Part shown: piece by piece, positions 35,911-43,813 of the stretch
Layout of the letters: each line of letters begins with the position of its first letter
Numbering within the stretch: position 1 is the first letter of the stretch
Assembly (NCBI RefSeq): GCF_017305435.1
Contig: NZ_JAFKIP010000006.1
Location: 62,001 to 126,000, forward strand
DNA length: 64,000 nt
Source: Microbacterium sp.
GTDB taxonomy: Bacteria > Actinomycetota > Actinomycetes > Actinomycetales > Microbacteriaceae
Direction: 5' to 3'
Notes under the pieces: generated by a model
Database searches by the model: none
Told to the model about the DNA's origin: nothing
The model's input: the letters and a program-made list of their open reading frames with translations, nothing else
Program-made: the position numbers and the translations under genes

Positions 35911-36297
35911 ATGACGATGACGAGCGACTGGCTGGACGGATACCTGCGCGCATGGCGGACGAAGGATGCCGATGACGTGCTCGCGATCTTCACCGACGAC
36001 GCGGAGTACTGGTTCCACCCGTACGACCGTGACCCGGTACGCGGGATCGAGGCGATCGTCGAGGCGTGGATGAGCCCCGAGCCGACGCAGGCGGTGTGGG
36101 ATCTCGCGGTCCTCGTCGAGAGCGACGGCATCGGCATCATCCGCGGCACGGTCGACTATCCGGGCCACGCCTCCTACGTGAACCTCTGGGAGGTCCACCT
36201 CGCAGCCGACGGGCGCGCGACGAGGTTCGTCGAGTGGTACCTGACGGTGCCGGCCGACATCGGCGACGGAGTCGGCGCGGGCGCCGTCATCGCGTAG
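35911..36297 (+). CDS. SnoaL/NTF2-like protein
   Basis: The 128-residue protein has the cone-shaped NTF2 fold: an N-terminal helix (WLDGYLRAWRTKDADDVLAIF), then FTDDAEYWFHPY, and later strands VNLWEVHLAADGRATRFVEWY. Members act as isomerases, hydrolases or simple binding proteins for small hydrophobic molecules. Nothing in the neighbours fixes a substrate. GGAG precedes the first ATG closely and a second ATG two codons in at better spacing. It converges on the SDR gene, with an 11-base overlap of the 3' ends. Confidence 0.75.
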   Translation: MTMTSDWLDGYLRAWRTKDADDVLAIFTDDAEYWFHPYDRDPVRGIEAIVEAWMSPEPTQAVWDLAVLVESDGIGIIRGTVDYPGHASYVNLWEVHLAADGRATRFVEWYLTVPADIGDGVGAGAVIA

Positions 36298-37117
36298 GCA
36301 GCGCCACCATGTCCGCACTCTGCTCCCACAGCCGGCGCGCGAGGAGCGGGTCGTCGGCGAGCGGTGTCGTGCGGGCGGGGCGATTCTTCGCGTTGTAGCC
36401 GCCGGAGCGCCAGTCGACGCCCGGAGTGCCGAGCGCGAGCCAACCCAGCCGCGCGCCGCCGACCTCGGTCGGGGTGAGGAGCCGGCTCGCCAGCGGATTC
36501 GTGTACATCCAGCGCCAGAGTCCGCGCGAACTGCCCGCGAACCCGCTCGCAATGGCGCCCGGATGGAAGGCGACGGCCGACAGGCCGCGGTCGCCGAACC
36601 GGCGCGCGAGCTCCTTCGTGAAGAGGATGTTCTCGAGCTTCGCGTTGCCGTAGGCCGTGCTCGCGGTGTAGCGGCGCTCGCCCTGCAGATCGTCGATGTC
36701 GAATCGCGAGAAGCGCTGCGCCGCGACGCTCGAGGTCTGGATGACGGACGCGCGGCTCTCGATGAGGCGCTCGAGGAGCAGATTCGTCAGCAGGAACCCG
36801 GCGAGGTGATTCACCTGGAACGTCTGCTCGAACCCGTCGCGGGTGAGCGTGCGCTCGCCGAAGATCCCGCCCGCATTGTTCGCGAGCACGTCGATGCGGG
36901 CATACCGCTCGGTGAGGACGCTCGCGAGCTCGCGGACCTGGTCGAGATCGGCAAAGTCGGCGAGGTGCCACGGCGCCCCGATGCTCTCGGCGACCGCCCG
37001 CGTCTTGTCGGGATGGCGCCCGACCACCACGACGCGCTCCCCCGCCGCGTGCAGTTGCCGGGCGGCAGCCGCGCCGATCCCGTCACTGGCGCCCGTGATG
37101 ACGATCGTCCGGGTCAT
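36287..37117 (-). CDS. Short-chain dehydrogenase/reductase
   Basis: The 276-residue oxidoreductase has the cofactor motif TGASDGIG (8-15), NNAG near 82, a serine in TSSVAAQ (near 134) and the catalytic YGNAK (near 160). The pattern matches retinol dehydrogenase-like SDRs that use NADP(H), with VVGRHPDK suggesting Arg/Lys contacts to the 2'-phosphate. GGAGGAG lies three bases before the ATG. It is the last gene of a minus-strand series of four (NAD(P)-binding protein, NYN ribonuclease, membrane protein, SDR) with short gaps. The substrate is not known. Confidence 0.86.
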   Translation of the reverse strand: MTRTIVITGASDGIGAAAARQLHAAGERVVVVGRHPDKTRAVAESIGAPWHLADFADLDQVRELASVLTERYARIDVLANNAGGIFGERTLTRDGFEQTFQVNHLAGFLLTNLLLERLIESRASVIQTSSVAAQRFSRFDIDDLQGERRYTASTAYGNAKLENILFTKELARRFGDRGLSAVAFHPGAIASGFAGSSRGLWRWMYTNPLASRLLTPTEVGGARLGWLALGTPGVDWRSGGYNAKNRPARTTPLADDPLLARRLWEQSADMVALPTR

Positions 37118-37137
37118 GATCTCCTCCTCCGACGTGG

Positions 37138-38004
37138 TCAGCCACTCTGCGGTGCGCGCGGCCCGATGATCGCGGGGTCGTCCGCATGCCAGTACTGCAC
37201 CGACTGCAGGATCCAGAACCCCGCGAACAGCACGAGCGCGAGCACTTCGCCGACGAACACACCGTAGACCCGTCCGGCGTGGAGCGCGCCGTACAGCGGC
37301 ATCCCGGCGACGAGCACGGCGATCGCGACCGCGATGGCGATGTAGGCGCGGCGCAGCCACGGCGGAGCGCCCGGCGCGCGGGGAGCGATCGCCGTGCGCA
37401 CCGCGACGGCGGCGATGAGGAGGAAGAAAAGGGATGCCGAGGCGACGTGCGCCCATGCCAGGAAGGCTGTGCGGGCGAACCCCCAGGTCAGGCCAACGAC
37501 GAGGAGCACAGGCAGGGAGATCACGATCGACACGGCGGCGCCGCGGCGGTCGACCTCGCCGGCGACGGTCAGAGCGGCCGCGAGGATCACGACGGCGGCC
37601 CCCACGATCAGGTACGTCATCACGCCGCTGTCGACGGCGGCGGCGTACTCCTCCGGAACGCACGTCCGCCGGTCACCCGGGCATGCGGCATCCGCCCCCG
37701 CGATCGATCCCGGCGAGACCGCCGTCGGCACGATCGCGACGAGCGGGGCGATCGTGGCCGCGGCATCCAGCAGCACGCGCTCGGCGCCCCGACCGGAGAG
37801 CGCGAACAGCGAGACCGAGACGGCGATCAGCGCCCCGACGAACAGGGTGTTCGCGGGGCTGTAGTAGTAGTGGCTGATCGACGGCAGGATGCCGACGACC
37901 GGCAGCGTCGTCGCGATCGCCGTGAAGACGACGACCACGGCGCCCACGATCGCGATCCGCAGGTAGCGGTAGGTCCGCTGCAGCGAGGTCGAGCCGGGGC
38001 GCAT
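37138..38004 (-). CDS. Seven-helix integral membrane protein of unknown function
   Basis: The 288-residue product has about seven membrane helices (starting near 17, 55, 85, 130, 155, 180 and 225). A conserved-looking motif SISHYYYSPANTLFVGALI (about 42-60) is shared by a family of uncharacterised proteins with the pattern SxYYxxxxxxxFVG. An extracytoplasmic loop (about 100-125) carries two cysteines (ACPGDRRTC) that could form a disulfide. It lies 5 bases after the NYN gene and 20 bases before the SDR gene, so it is probably cotranscribed. No enzymatic motif is visible. Confidence 0.68.
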   Translation of the reverse strand: MRPGSTSLQRTYRYLRIAIVGAVVVVFTAIATTLPVVGILPSISHYYYSPANTLFVGALIAVSVSLFALSGRGAERVLLDAAATIAPLVAIVPTAVSPGSIAGADAACPGDRRTCVPEEYAAAVDSGVMTYLIVGAAVVILAAALTVAGEVDRRGAAVSIVISLPVLLVVGLTWGFARTAFLAWAHVASASLFFLLIAAVAVRTAIAPRAPGAPPWLRRAYIAIAVAIAVLVAGMPLYGALHAGRVYGVFVGEVLALVLFAGFWILQSVQYWHADDPAIIGPRAPQSG

Positions 38005-38009
38005 GGCGC

Positions 38010-38567
38010 TCAGCGCAGGAACCGGTCGGGGTCGAACTCGTCGATCGGGATGATCCGCACCCGCGGCAGCTGTGCGTCGAACGCGTCGACGTCGTACTCG
38101 AGATCGAAGAAATCGACGCCGGGGAGGTCCGCGAAGGCGGCGTTGCGGAACTCCGCGAAGCCCACGACCCCGACCCGACGGCCGTCGAGGATCGCGCCGA
38201 CGTCCTCGACGAAGTCACCGTCGTGGCTGACGAGGACGACATCCCCCTCGCGATCGCGCAGCGCCCGCAGCGTCCGCTGGATCGCGATGTCGACGACCTT
38301 CTCGTCGGCGTCGCCCGAGAGCGGCACCGGCTGGAACCCGAGCGCGAGGAGCGCCTGGATGAACGGCATCGGCAGGTTCGTCGACGCGTTCAGGAAGAAG
38401 AGCCCACGAGCCTGCTGGTGCCAGGTGCGCGCCACGAAGGAGAGGACCCGATCCCATCGCGGCCGTTCGTCGGGCTGGGGGCGCCGCCCGAGGATCGAGC
38501 CGCCGAGCGTCGCGTCGATGTTCTCACCGTCGACGAGCACCCACGTGGTGCGATCGGTGCCGGCCAC
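38010..38567 (-). CDS. NYN domain protein (LabA/MCPIP-like PIN ribonuclease fold)
   Basis: The 185-residue protein has the acidic active-site residues of the NYN/PIN-like fold: VLVDGENID (about 9-17), GDADEKVVDIAI (about 82-93) and VLVSHDGDFVEDV (about 106-118, two Asp). Such proteins are RNA-cleaving enzymes or RNA-processing factors. GTG 38567 follows the stop of the upstream NAD(P)-binding gene by one base, indicating coupling. Starts further upstream would run into that gene. The target RNA is unknown. Confidence 0.82.
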   Translation of the reverse strand: MAGTDRTTWVLVDGENIDATLGGSILGRRPQPDERPRWDRVLSFVARTWHQQARGLFFLNASTNLPMPFIQALLALGFQPVPLSGDADEKVVDIAIQRTLRALRDREGDVVLVSHDGDFVEDVGAILDGRRVGVVGFAEFRNAAFADLPGVDFFDLEYDVDAFDAQLPRVRIIPIDEFDPDRFLR

Positions 38568-38568
38568 G

Positions 38569-39222
38569 TCAGACGCCCTCGGCGCGCAGCGCCTCGGCGA
38601 CGGGCGTGTCGCCGGAGTTGAACCGGATCGTGCGTCCGATCGTCGACGGGTCGGCGATGGATGCCGCCACGACGGCGGCCACGTCGCCACGCGGCACGGA
38701 GGCGGACGTCGCCGCCGTGGCGTCGATCCGCCCCGTCGGCTCGTCGAGGGTCAGCGCGGACGGCGCGATGATCGTCCAGTCCAGTCCGCTCGCGCGCACG
38801 TGCGCGTCGGCGGCGGTCTTCGCCTCCGCGTACGCGAAGAACGAGTCGGCGGGGTCGACGCCGTGATCGGGACCTGCGCCGAAGTACGACACCATGAGGT
38901 AGCGCCGCACCCCCGCGGCAACGACGGCGTCGACCGAGCGGATCGCGGCATCCCGGTCCACCGCGACGGTGCGCACGGGGTCGCCCCCACCGGCACCGGC
39001 CGACCAGATGACGACATCGTTCCCGGCGACGAGGTTCGTCGTCTGGTCGAGGTCGAGGTGCTCGATGTCGATGACGAGCGGCGTCGCGCCGGCGGCCTCG
39101 ACGTCGGCCGCCTGATCCTCCGAGCGGATCACGGCGGTGACGTGGTGACCGGCTGCCTGGAGCAGCGGCTCGAGGAGCAGGGCGACCTTACCGTGCCCTC
39201 CGATGAGCAGGATGCGGGCCAT
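38569..39222 (-). CDS. NAD(P)H-binding protein, NmrA/YwnB-like atypical SDR
   Basis: The 217-residue protein begins with the dinucleotide motif [18 protein letters not shown] (about 4-21) of atypical SDRs. The central SAGAGGGDP (about 74-82) and the SYFGAG...[10 protein letters not shown] segment (about 110-140) contain the expected Tyr and Lys in a YxxxK arrangement. ATG 39222 has GGAAGG upstream. It heads the minus-strand unit with the NYN, membrane and SDR genes and diverges from the lactonase gene across 38 bases. The role is likely redox or isomerase; the substrate is unknown. Confidence 0.82.
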   Translation of the reverse strand: MARILLIGGHGKVALLLEPLLQAAGHHVTAVIRSEDQAADVEAAGATPLVIDIEHLDLDQTTNLVAGNDVVIWSAGAGGGDPVRTVAVDRDAAIRSVDAVVAAGVRRYLMVSYFGAGPDHGVDPADSFFAYAEAKTAADAHVRASGLDWTIIAPSALTLDEPTGRIDATAATSASVPRGDVAAVVAASIADPSTIGRTIRFNSGDTPVAEALRAEGV

Positions 39223-39260
39223 GGGGATCCTTCCGTCGCACTCGAGCCTACGCTGGAGGG

Positions 39261-40307
39261 GTGACCGACACCGCTTCCCTCGTCCTCGTGGCCAACGCCG
39301 GCGACGGCTCGATCTCCACATTCCGCCTCACACCCGGCAGCTCGGACGGCGCGTCGGCCGGCCTCGATCGGCTCGCCGTGACCGAGGGCCTGACCGGCTG
39401 CTCGACATTCGTCGTCGACGCGGCGCGCGATCTCGTCTACGCGGGGGTGAAGGGCGAGCCCGCGGGCATCGTCGCCCTCACGCTCGACCGCGCCTCCGGC
39501 ATCCTCACGCCCGTCTCGCGCCTCGACCTGCCGGGCGGCGGCATGAACTACCTCGCGCTCACGCGAGACGGCTCGGGCCTCCTCGGCGTCAGCTACGGCG
39601 GCGGATACGGCATCAGTTGCCCCGTGGCGGACGGCGTGGTCGGCGAGCCGGTGTCGCGGGTGACGTATCCGAACCTGCACTCCGTGCTGCCCTCCCCCGA
39701 CGGACGCTTCGCGTACCTCGTGTCGCTCGGCGCCGACCTCATCGCGCAGTACGCTCTCGCCGACGATCTGTCGCTCACGCCCCTCGACCCGCCGACCGTG
39801 GCCGCCCCCGCCGGCAGCGGCCCCCGCCACTTGGTCGTCGACGATGCGCACGACGCCGTGTACGTCATGACGGAGTTCTCCGGCGAGGTGCTGCACTACC
39901 GCCGCGACCGCGCGGACGGCAGCCTCGGGTTCGCCGGCGCCGCGACCGCGATCGACGCGTCCGCTGGGCTCGGCCGCAGCGTCTTCGGCGCGGACCCCCT
40001 CGCGCACCACTACATCTGGGGCGCCGACCTGCACCTCGCGGGCGACCGCCTCTGGGCGTCGGAGCGCACCGAGTCGATGCTCGGCTCCCTCGCGATCGCC
40101 GCGGACGGCACGCCGACGGATGCCGAGGCGTTCACCCGCACCGAGACCCAGCCGCGCGGATTCGACGTGAGCCCCGACGGCCGCTTCCTCGTCGCGGCCG
40201 GCGAGAAGTCGACGACCGTCTCGCTCTACGCCGTCATCGGCGACCACCTCGAGCTGCGGCAGCGCGCCGAGACCGGCCGCGGCGCGAACTGGGTGCGCTT
40301 CGTCTGA
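39261..40307 (+). CDS. Lactonase family seven-bladed beta-propeller protein
   Basis: The 348-residue protein matches the YbhE/Pgl-type lactonase family, which hydrolyses 6-phosphogluconolactone or related lactones. Repeated blade motifs such as [21 protein letters not shown] (about 92-112), [19 protein letters not shown] (about 137-155) and [20 protein letters not shown] (about 292-311) are visible. No signal peptide is present, so it is cytosolic. GTG 39261 has a GGAGG, and a TACGCT box 12 bases upstream could drive a nearly leaderless message. The 3' end faces the MFS gene, with a paired hairpin repeat in between. Other propeller enzymes in this family have unknown lactone substrates. Confidence 0.82.
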   Translation: MTDTASLVLVANAGDGSISTFRLTPGSSDGASAGLDRLAVTEGLTGCSTFVVDAARDLVYAGVKGEPAGIVALTLDRASGILTPVSRLDLPGGGMNYLALTRDGSGLLGVSYGGGYGISCPVADGVVGEPVSRVTYPNLHSVLPSPDGRFAYLVSLGADLIAQYALADDLSLTPLDPPTVAAPAGSGPRHLVVDDAHDAVYVMTEFSGEVLHYRRDRADGSLGFAGAATAIDASAGLGRSVFGADPLAHHYIWGADLHLAGDRLWASERTESMLGSLAIAADGTPTDAEAFTRTETQPRGFDVSPDGRFLVAAGEKSTTVSLYAVIGDHLELRQRAETGRGANWVRFV

Positions 40308-40341
40308 GCCCGCGGGGCCCGAGGCGCGCGGGGCGAGGCGA

Positions 40342-40408
40342 GTTTCGGGCGCTTGAGGCGACCGAAACGGCGTTCGCGGGAGTTTCGGGCGCCTCAGACG
40401 ACCGAAAC
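40342..40408. repeat. Dispersed double-hairpin element, copy 1
   Basis: Two 27-base units (40342-40368 and 40382-40408) start exactly 40 bases apart. Each begins GTTTCGGGCGC and ends ACCGAAAC, so it folds into a 7-bp stem (GTTTCGG with CCGAAAC), one G/A mismatch and, in the first unit, a further CGC/GCG pairing with a five-base loop. The 13-base spacer contains TTCGCGGGA. A second copy with the same size and spacing lies at 63365-63431. The right unit supplies the last codons and stop of the MFS gene. Confidence 0.88.
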
Positions 40409-41647
40409 TCCTCGCTTCGAGCCCCGTCCGGGGCGCTCGACCCCCACGTTCACGACGCCGAGCGCGAGAACGAGGGCGGCGGCGACCGCGGGCAGGGCCA
40501 TCGCGACGCCGACGCCCAGCTCTTCGGCGACCCACCCGGTGACGGCGGATGCCAGGGCCTGCGCGAGGGTCAACGCAGAGCCGAGCAGTGTCATGGTCGT
40601 CGCGGCCCGGCCCGCCGGCGCCCGCATGCCCGCGAGGGAGAAGAGCGTCACGAGCGTCGGACCGACCCCGAGCCCCATGAGGAGCAGCCACATGACGATC
40701 GAGCCGGCGTCGGCGAACATCGCGTAGCCGAGTGCCGACGCGCTGAGCACGGCCGCGAAGACGAGCCAGCGCCGGCGCAGCGCGAAGCGGTCCGGGAGCA
40801 ACACGACGCCGAGCGCGAGAGCGGCCGACCCGATGCCCATGAGTCCGTACAACAGACCCGCCCGAGACTCGTCGCCGAAGCTCTGCGCGAACGCGGTGAG
40901 CGACGTGAGCGTCGTGCCGAAGAACACTCCGACGCCGAACGTCGCCGCCACCAGCACGAGGATCGGCCGCGCGAAGACGGCGCGGACGGGAGCGCGCTCC
41001 GCCTCGGCATCCCCGCCCGCCTGCACGCGCGCGGTGGGGTGCAGCGCGAACGCCGTGACGAAGCCGAAGCTGAGCGCCGCGGCGATCGCGATCGGCGCCC
41101 ACGGCGCGATGAACGCCGCGAGGATGCCGACGAGGAACGGCCCGATGACGAACGCGGTCTCGTCGGCGGCCGATTCGTACGACATGACGCGGCTCGTCGT
41201 CTGCACGCGACGGGTCGGCGCGAGGCGGGCCGCGATGATCGTGAGGAGCCGGCTGCGGCTCATCGCAGCGGCCTGAGGGGCGCTGAGGCCGATCGCGAGC
41301 GCGGCGGCGAGGACGACGCCCTCCGGAGCCGCGCTCATGACGATCAGCGGAAAGAGCGCGAGAAGGAGGCCGTTCGCCAGCCCCACCGGGACGAGGACGC
41401 GGCGCTGCCCGTGCCGGTCGACGAGGTCGCCGAAGATCGGACCGGCGACGACGACGCCCACGCCGACGGCGGCCGAGGTGAGCCCGCCGAGCCCCACCGA
41501 GCCCGTCGCGGCGACGACGAGCATGAGGACGCCGACGGTCATCATCGCGAACGGCAGCCGCGCGATGAAGGCGATCGGCCAGTACGCCCAGCCGGTGTGC
41601 TGGACCAGGGTGCGCTGATCGGTGCTGGGTATGACGGTGGTTGCCAC
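40394..41647 (-). CDS. MFS transporter
   Basis: The 417-residue protein has twelve predicted membrane helices in two halves joined by a loop near 205-220 ([15 protein letters not shown]). The loop between helices 2 and 3 has [15 protein letters not shown] (about 69-83), the MFS motif A. It resembles actinobacterial multidrug or metabolite exporters; the substrate is unknown. GTG 41647 is chosen because GGAGGAG lies four bases upstream. The last residues (VSVV) and the TGA are encoded by the dispersed hairpin repeat at 40382-40408. It diverges from msrA across 150 bases; a TAGAAT box (minus strand, 41754-41749) is a candidate -10. Confidence 0.84.
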   Translation of the reverse strand: MATTVIPSTDQRTLVQHTGWAYWPIAFIARLPFAMMTVGVLMLVVAATGSVGLGGLTSAAVGVGVVVAGPIFGDLVDRHGQRRVLVPVGLANGLLLALFPLIVMSAAPEGVVLAAALAIGLSAPQAAAMSRSRLLTIIAARLAPTRRVQTTSRVMSYESAADETAFVIGPFLVGILAAFIAPWAPIAIAAALSFGFVTAFALHPTARVQAGGDAEAERAPVRAVFARPILVLVAATFGVGVFFGTTLTSLTAFAQSFGDESRAGLLYGLMGIGSAALALGVVLLPDRFALRRRWLVFAAVLSASALGYAMFADAGSIVMWLLLMGLGVGPTLVTLFSLAGMRAPAGRAATTMTLLGSALTLAQALASAVTGWVAEELGVGVAMALPAVAAALVLALGVVNVGVERPGRGSKRGVSVV

Positions 41648-41797
41648 GCGCTCCTCCGAGAATCGGCTCGTTTTCACGTGCCGCCGTTTCTCGGTTGTGG
41701 AGCTGGTAGATGCACCTCGCCGCGCCATACGGCGCCGCGGAGGCATCCATTCTACCGCAGCGACCCTCGCGCCGGCCGGAGAGACCACAATGGAAGG

Positions 41798-42343
41798 ATG
41801 ACCGACGACGGCAGCATCACCCGCACCCCCGACACCGAGACGGCGGTCCTCGCCGGCGGATGCTTCTGGGGCATGGAAGACCTCATCCGCCGACAGCCGG
41901 GCGTGCTCGACACCCGCGTCGGCTACACGGGTGGGCAGAACGACCACGCGACCTACCGCAACCATCCGGGGCATGCCGAGGCGGTCGAGATCGTCTACGA
42001 CCCGGCGAAGACGACGTACCGCGATCTCCTGGCCTTCTTCTTCCAGATCCACGACCCGTCGACGCTCAACCGGCAGGGCAACGACATCGGCACGAGCTAC
42101 CGGTCGGCGATCTTCCCGCTGGATGCCGAGCAGGAGCGCGTCGCGCGCGAGACGATCGCGGACGTGGACGCCTCGGGCCTCTGGCCGGCGCCGGCCGTCA
42201 CGACGATCGAGCCGGCCGGGGCGTTCTGGGAGGCCGAGCCCGAGCATCAGGACTACCTGCTGCGGATCCCGAACGGGTACACGTGCCACTTCCCCCGTGC
42301 CGGCTGGGTGCTCCCGAAGCGCGCGGAGACCGCCGGCGCCTGA
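41798..42343 (+). CDS. msrA: Peptide methionine sulfoxide reductase MsrA
   Basis: This 181-residue cytosolic enzyme reduces methionine-S-sulfoxide in proteins, repairing oxidative damage. The catalytic cysteine is in [11 protein letters not shown] (C22), with YTGG (near 47), the [12 protein letters not shown] segment (about 62-73), [20 protein letters not shown] (about 85-104) and YRSAIF. The C-terminal [11 protein letters not shown] has one further Cys for recycling. A CACAAT box (41785-41790) ends seven bases before the ATG, which suggests a leaderless message. The stop codon lies in the loop of a small GGCGCC hairpin (42335-42350). Confidence 0.96.
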   Translation: MTDDGSITRTPDTETAVLAGGCFWGMEDLIRRQPGVLDTRVGYTGGQNDHATYRNHPGHAEAVEIVYDPAKTTYRDLLAFFFQIHDPSTLNRQGNDIGTSYRSAIFPLDAEQERVARETIADVDASGLWPAPAVTTIEPAGAFWEAEPEHQDYLLRIPNGYTCHFPRAGWVLPKRAETAGA

Positions 42344-42385
42344 CGGCGCCCGAAGGCCCGGGGCAGGCCCGGACGCCACGTCCCT

Positions 42386-42417
42386 GTTCGGGCGCTACCG
42401 ATCTGTGGAGCCCGAAC
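42386..42417. terminator. Candidate bidirectional hairpin between msrA and the aminopeptidase gene
   Basis: GTTCGGGC (42386-42393) and GCCCGAAC (42410-42417) form an 8-bp stem with a 16-base loop in the 111-base convergent gap. There is no T tract. The CGGGC core recalls the dispersed GTTTCGG repeats but the unit is different. It is a modest terminator candidate. Confidence 0.45.
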
Positions 42418-42454
42418 CGCGGTGTGGCGCCCGGGCGCGGACCGGCGCCGCGGC

Positions 42455-43756
42455 TCAGCCCGCGAAGAACGCCTCCGCGACACGCGACAGCGCGAAGAGG
42501 TCGGCGGTGCCGGCGAGCTCGCGCGCCGAGTGCATCGACAGGATCGGGATGCCGACGTCGACGGTCCGGATGCCGATCCGGGTCGCGGTGATCGGCCCGA
42601 TCGTCGACCCGCACGGCACGGCGTTGTTCGAGACGAACTCCTGGCTCACGACGCCCGCCGTATCGCACCAGCCGTGCCACGTGGCGGCGCCCGCGGCATC
42701 CGTCGCGTAGCGCTGATTGGCGTTGATCTTGAGGATCGGGCCCGACCCGAGAACGGGCTGGACGACGGGGTCGTGCTTCTCGACGTAGTTCGGATGGACC
42801 GAGTGTCCGACGTCGCTCGAGACGCACCACGACGCAGCGAGCGCACGCAGCTGCTGCTCGCGGTCCGCGCCGAGGCCCAGCTGGATGCGCTCGATCACGT
42901 CCGCGAGGAACGGTCCCGCAGCACCCGAGCGGGTCGCCGACCCGACCTCCTCGTGATCGAAGACGGCGAGGACGCTGATGTGCGCGGCATCCGTGCCCGC
43001 CTTCTCGAAGGCGACGAGCCCGGCGTGCACCGACGCGAGGTCGTCGAGACGCCCCGACGCGAAGAAGACGTCGTCCTGGCCGAACACGGCGCCGCGGGCC
43101 GCATCGGCCGTCACGAGGTCGTACCCGCGGATGCGCGCGGCGTCGACGCCCGCCGCTGCGGCGACCTCGCCCAGCAGATCGGCGAATGCCGCGCCACCCG
43201 TCGAAGCGAGTGCGGACGAGAGTCCCCAGACGGGCTGGGTCTGGGTCTGCTTGTTCAGCGCGAGGTGGTCGTTGGCCTCGCGGTCGAGGTGGATCGCGAG
43301 CTGCGGCAGTCGCAGCAGCGCCCCCGTCGCGGCGAGCACGGACGACCCGTCGTCGAGGACGAGCCGCCCCGCGAGACGCAGCTCGCGGTCGAGCCACGAG
43401 TTCAGCAGCGGGCCCCCGTAGATCTCGACGCCGGCCTGCAGCCACCCCGCGCGCCCCGTCGTCGGCTGCGGCTTGAGCTTGAGAGCGGGCGAATCGCTGT
43501 GCGCGCCGAAGACGTGGAACGGCGTGTCGGCGGACGCACCGTCCGGGACGATCCACGCGAGCACGGCCCCGTCGCGGACGACGAGCTGGCGCGCCCCCGG
43601 CGCGATGCTCCACGACTCGGTCTCGTCGAGCGCCGTGAAACCGGCGGCGCCGAGGCGGGCGGCGACGGTGGATGCCGCGTGGAAGCTCGACGGCGAATCG
43701 GCGACGAACCCGGCGAGGTCGTCGGCGTGGGCGAGGACGGCGGCTGACTGCGGCAT
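42455..43756 (-). CDS. M18 family aminopeptidase
   Basis: The 433-residue cytosolic zinc aminopeptidase removes N-terminal residues, with preference for acidic or neutral ones in characterised members. The ligands of the dinuclear zinc site are visible in order: FGAHSDSPALKLKP (His, near 83), FASGRLDDLASVHAG (Asp, near 235), VFDHEEVGSATRSGA (Glu pair, near 267) and SMHSARELAG (His, near 410). The intervening insert is the family's dimerisation domain. The length matches bacterial M18 enzymes (about 430). It starts at ATG 43756, 57 bases from the divergent lipase gene. Confidence 0.93.
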   Translation of the reverse strand: MPQSAAVLAHADDLAGFVADSPSSFHAASTVAARLGAAGFTALDETESWSIAPGARQLVVRDGAVLAWIVPDGASADTPFHVFGAHSDSPALKLKPQPTTGRAGWLQAGVEIYGGPLLNSWLDRELRLAGRLVLDDGSSVLAATGALLRLPQLAIHLDREANDHLALNKQTQTQPVWGLSSALASTGGAAFADLLGEVAAAAGVDAARIRGYDLVTADAARGAVFGQDDVFFASGRLDDLASVHAGLVAFEKAGTDAAHISVLAVFDHEEVGSATRSGAAGPFLADVIERIQLGLGADREQQLRALAASWCVSSDVGHSVHPNYVEKHDPVVQPVLGSGPILKINANQRYATDAAGAATWHGWCDTAGVVSQEFVSNNAVPCGSTIGPITATRIGIRTVDVGIPILSMHSARELAGTADLFALSRVAEAFFAG

Positions 43757-43813
43757 CCCTTCAGCGTACGGCGATCCGTCGCACCCGTCGGAGGGCGGCC
43801 CTATTCTGATCTG

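Noticed and set aside
41701-41740. Short palindromic GCGCC/GGCGC pair between msrA and the MFS gene
   Set aside because: The arms are five bases and the surroundings are uniformly GC-rich, so it is not distinguishable from chance.
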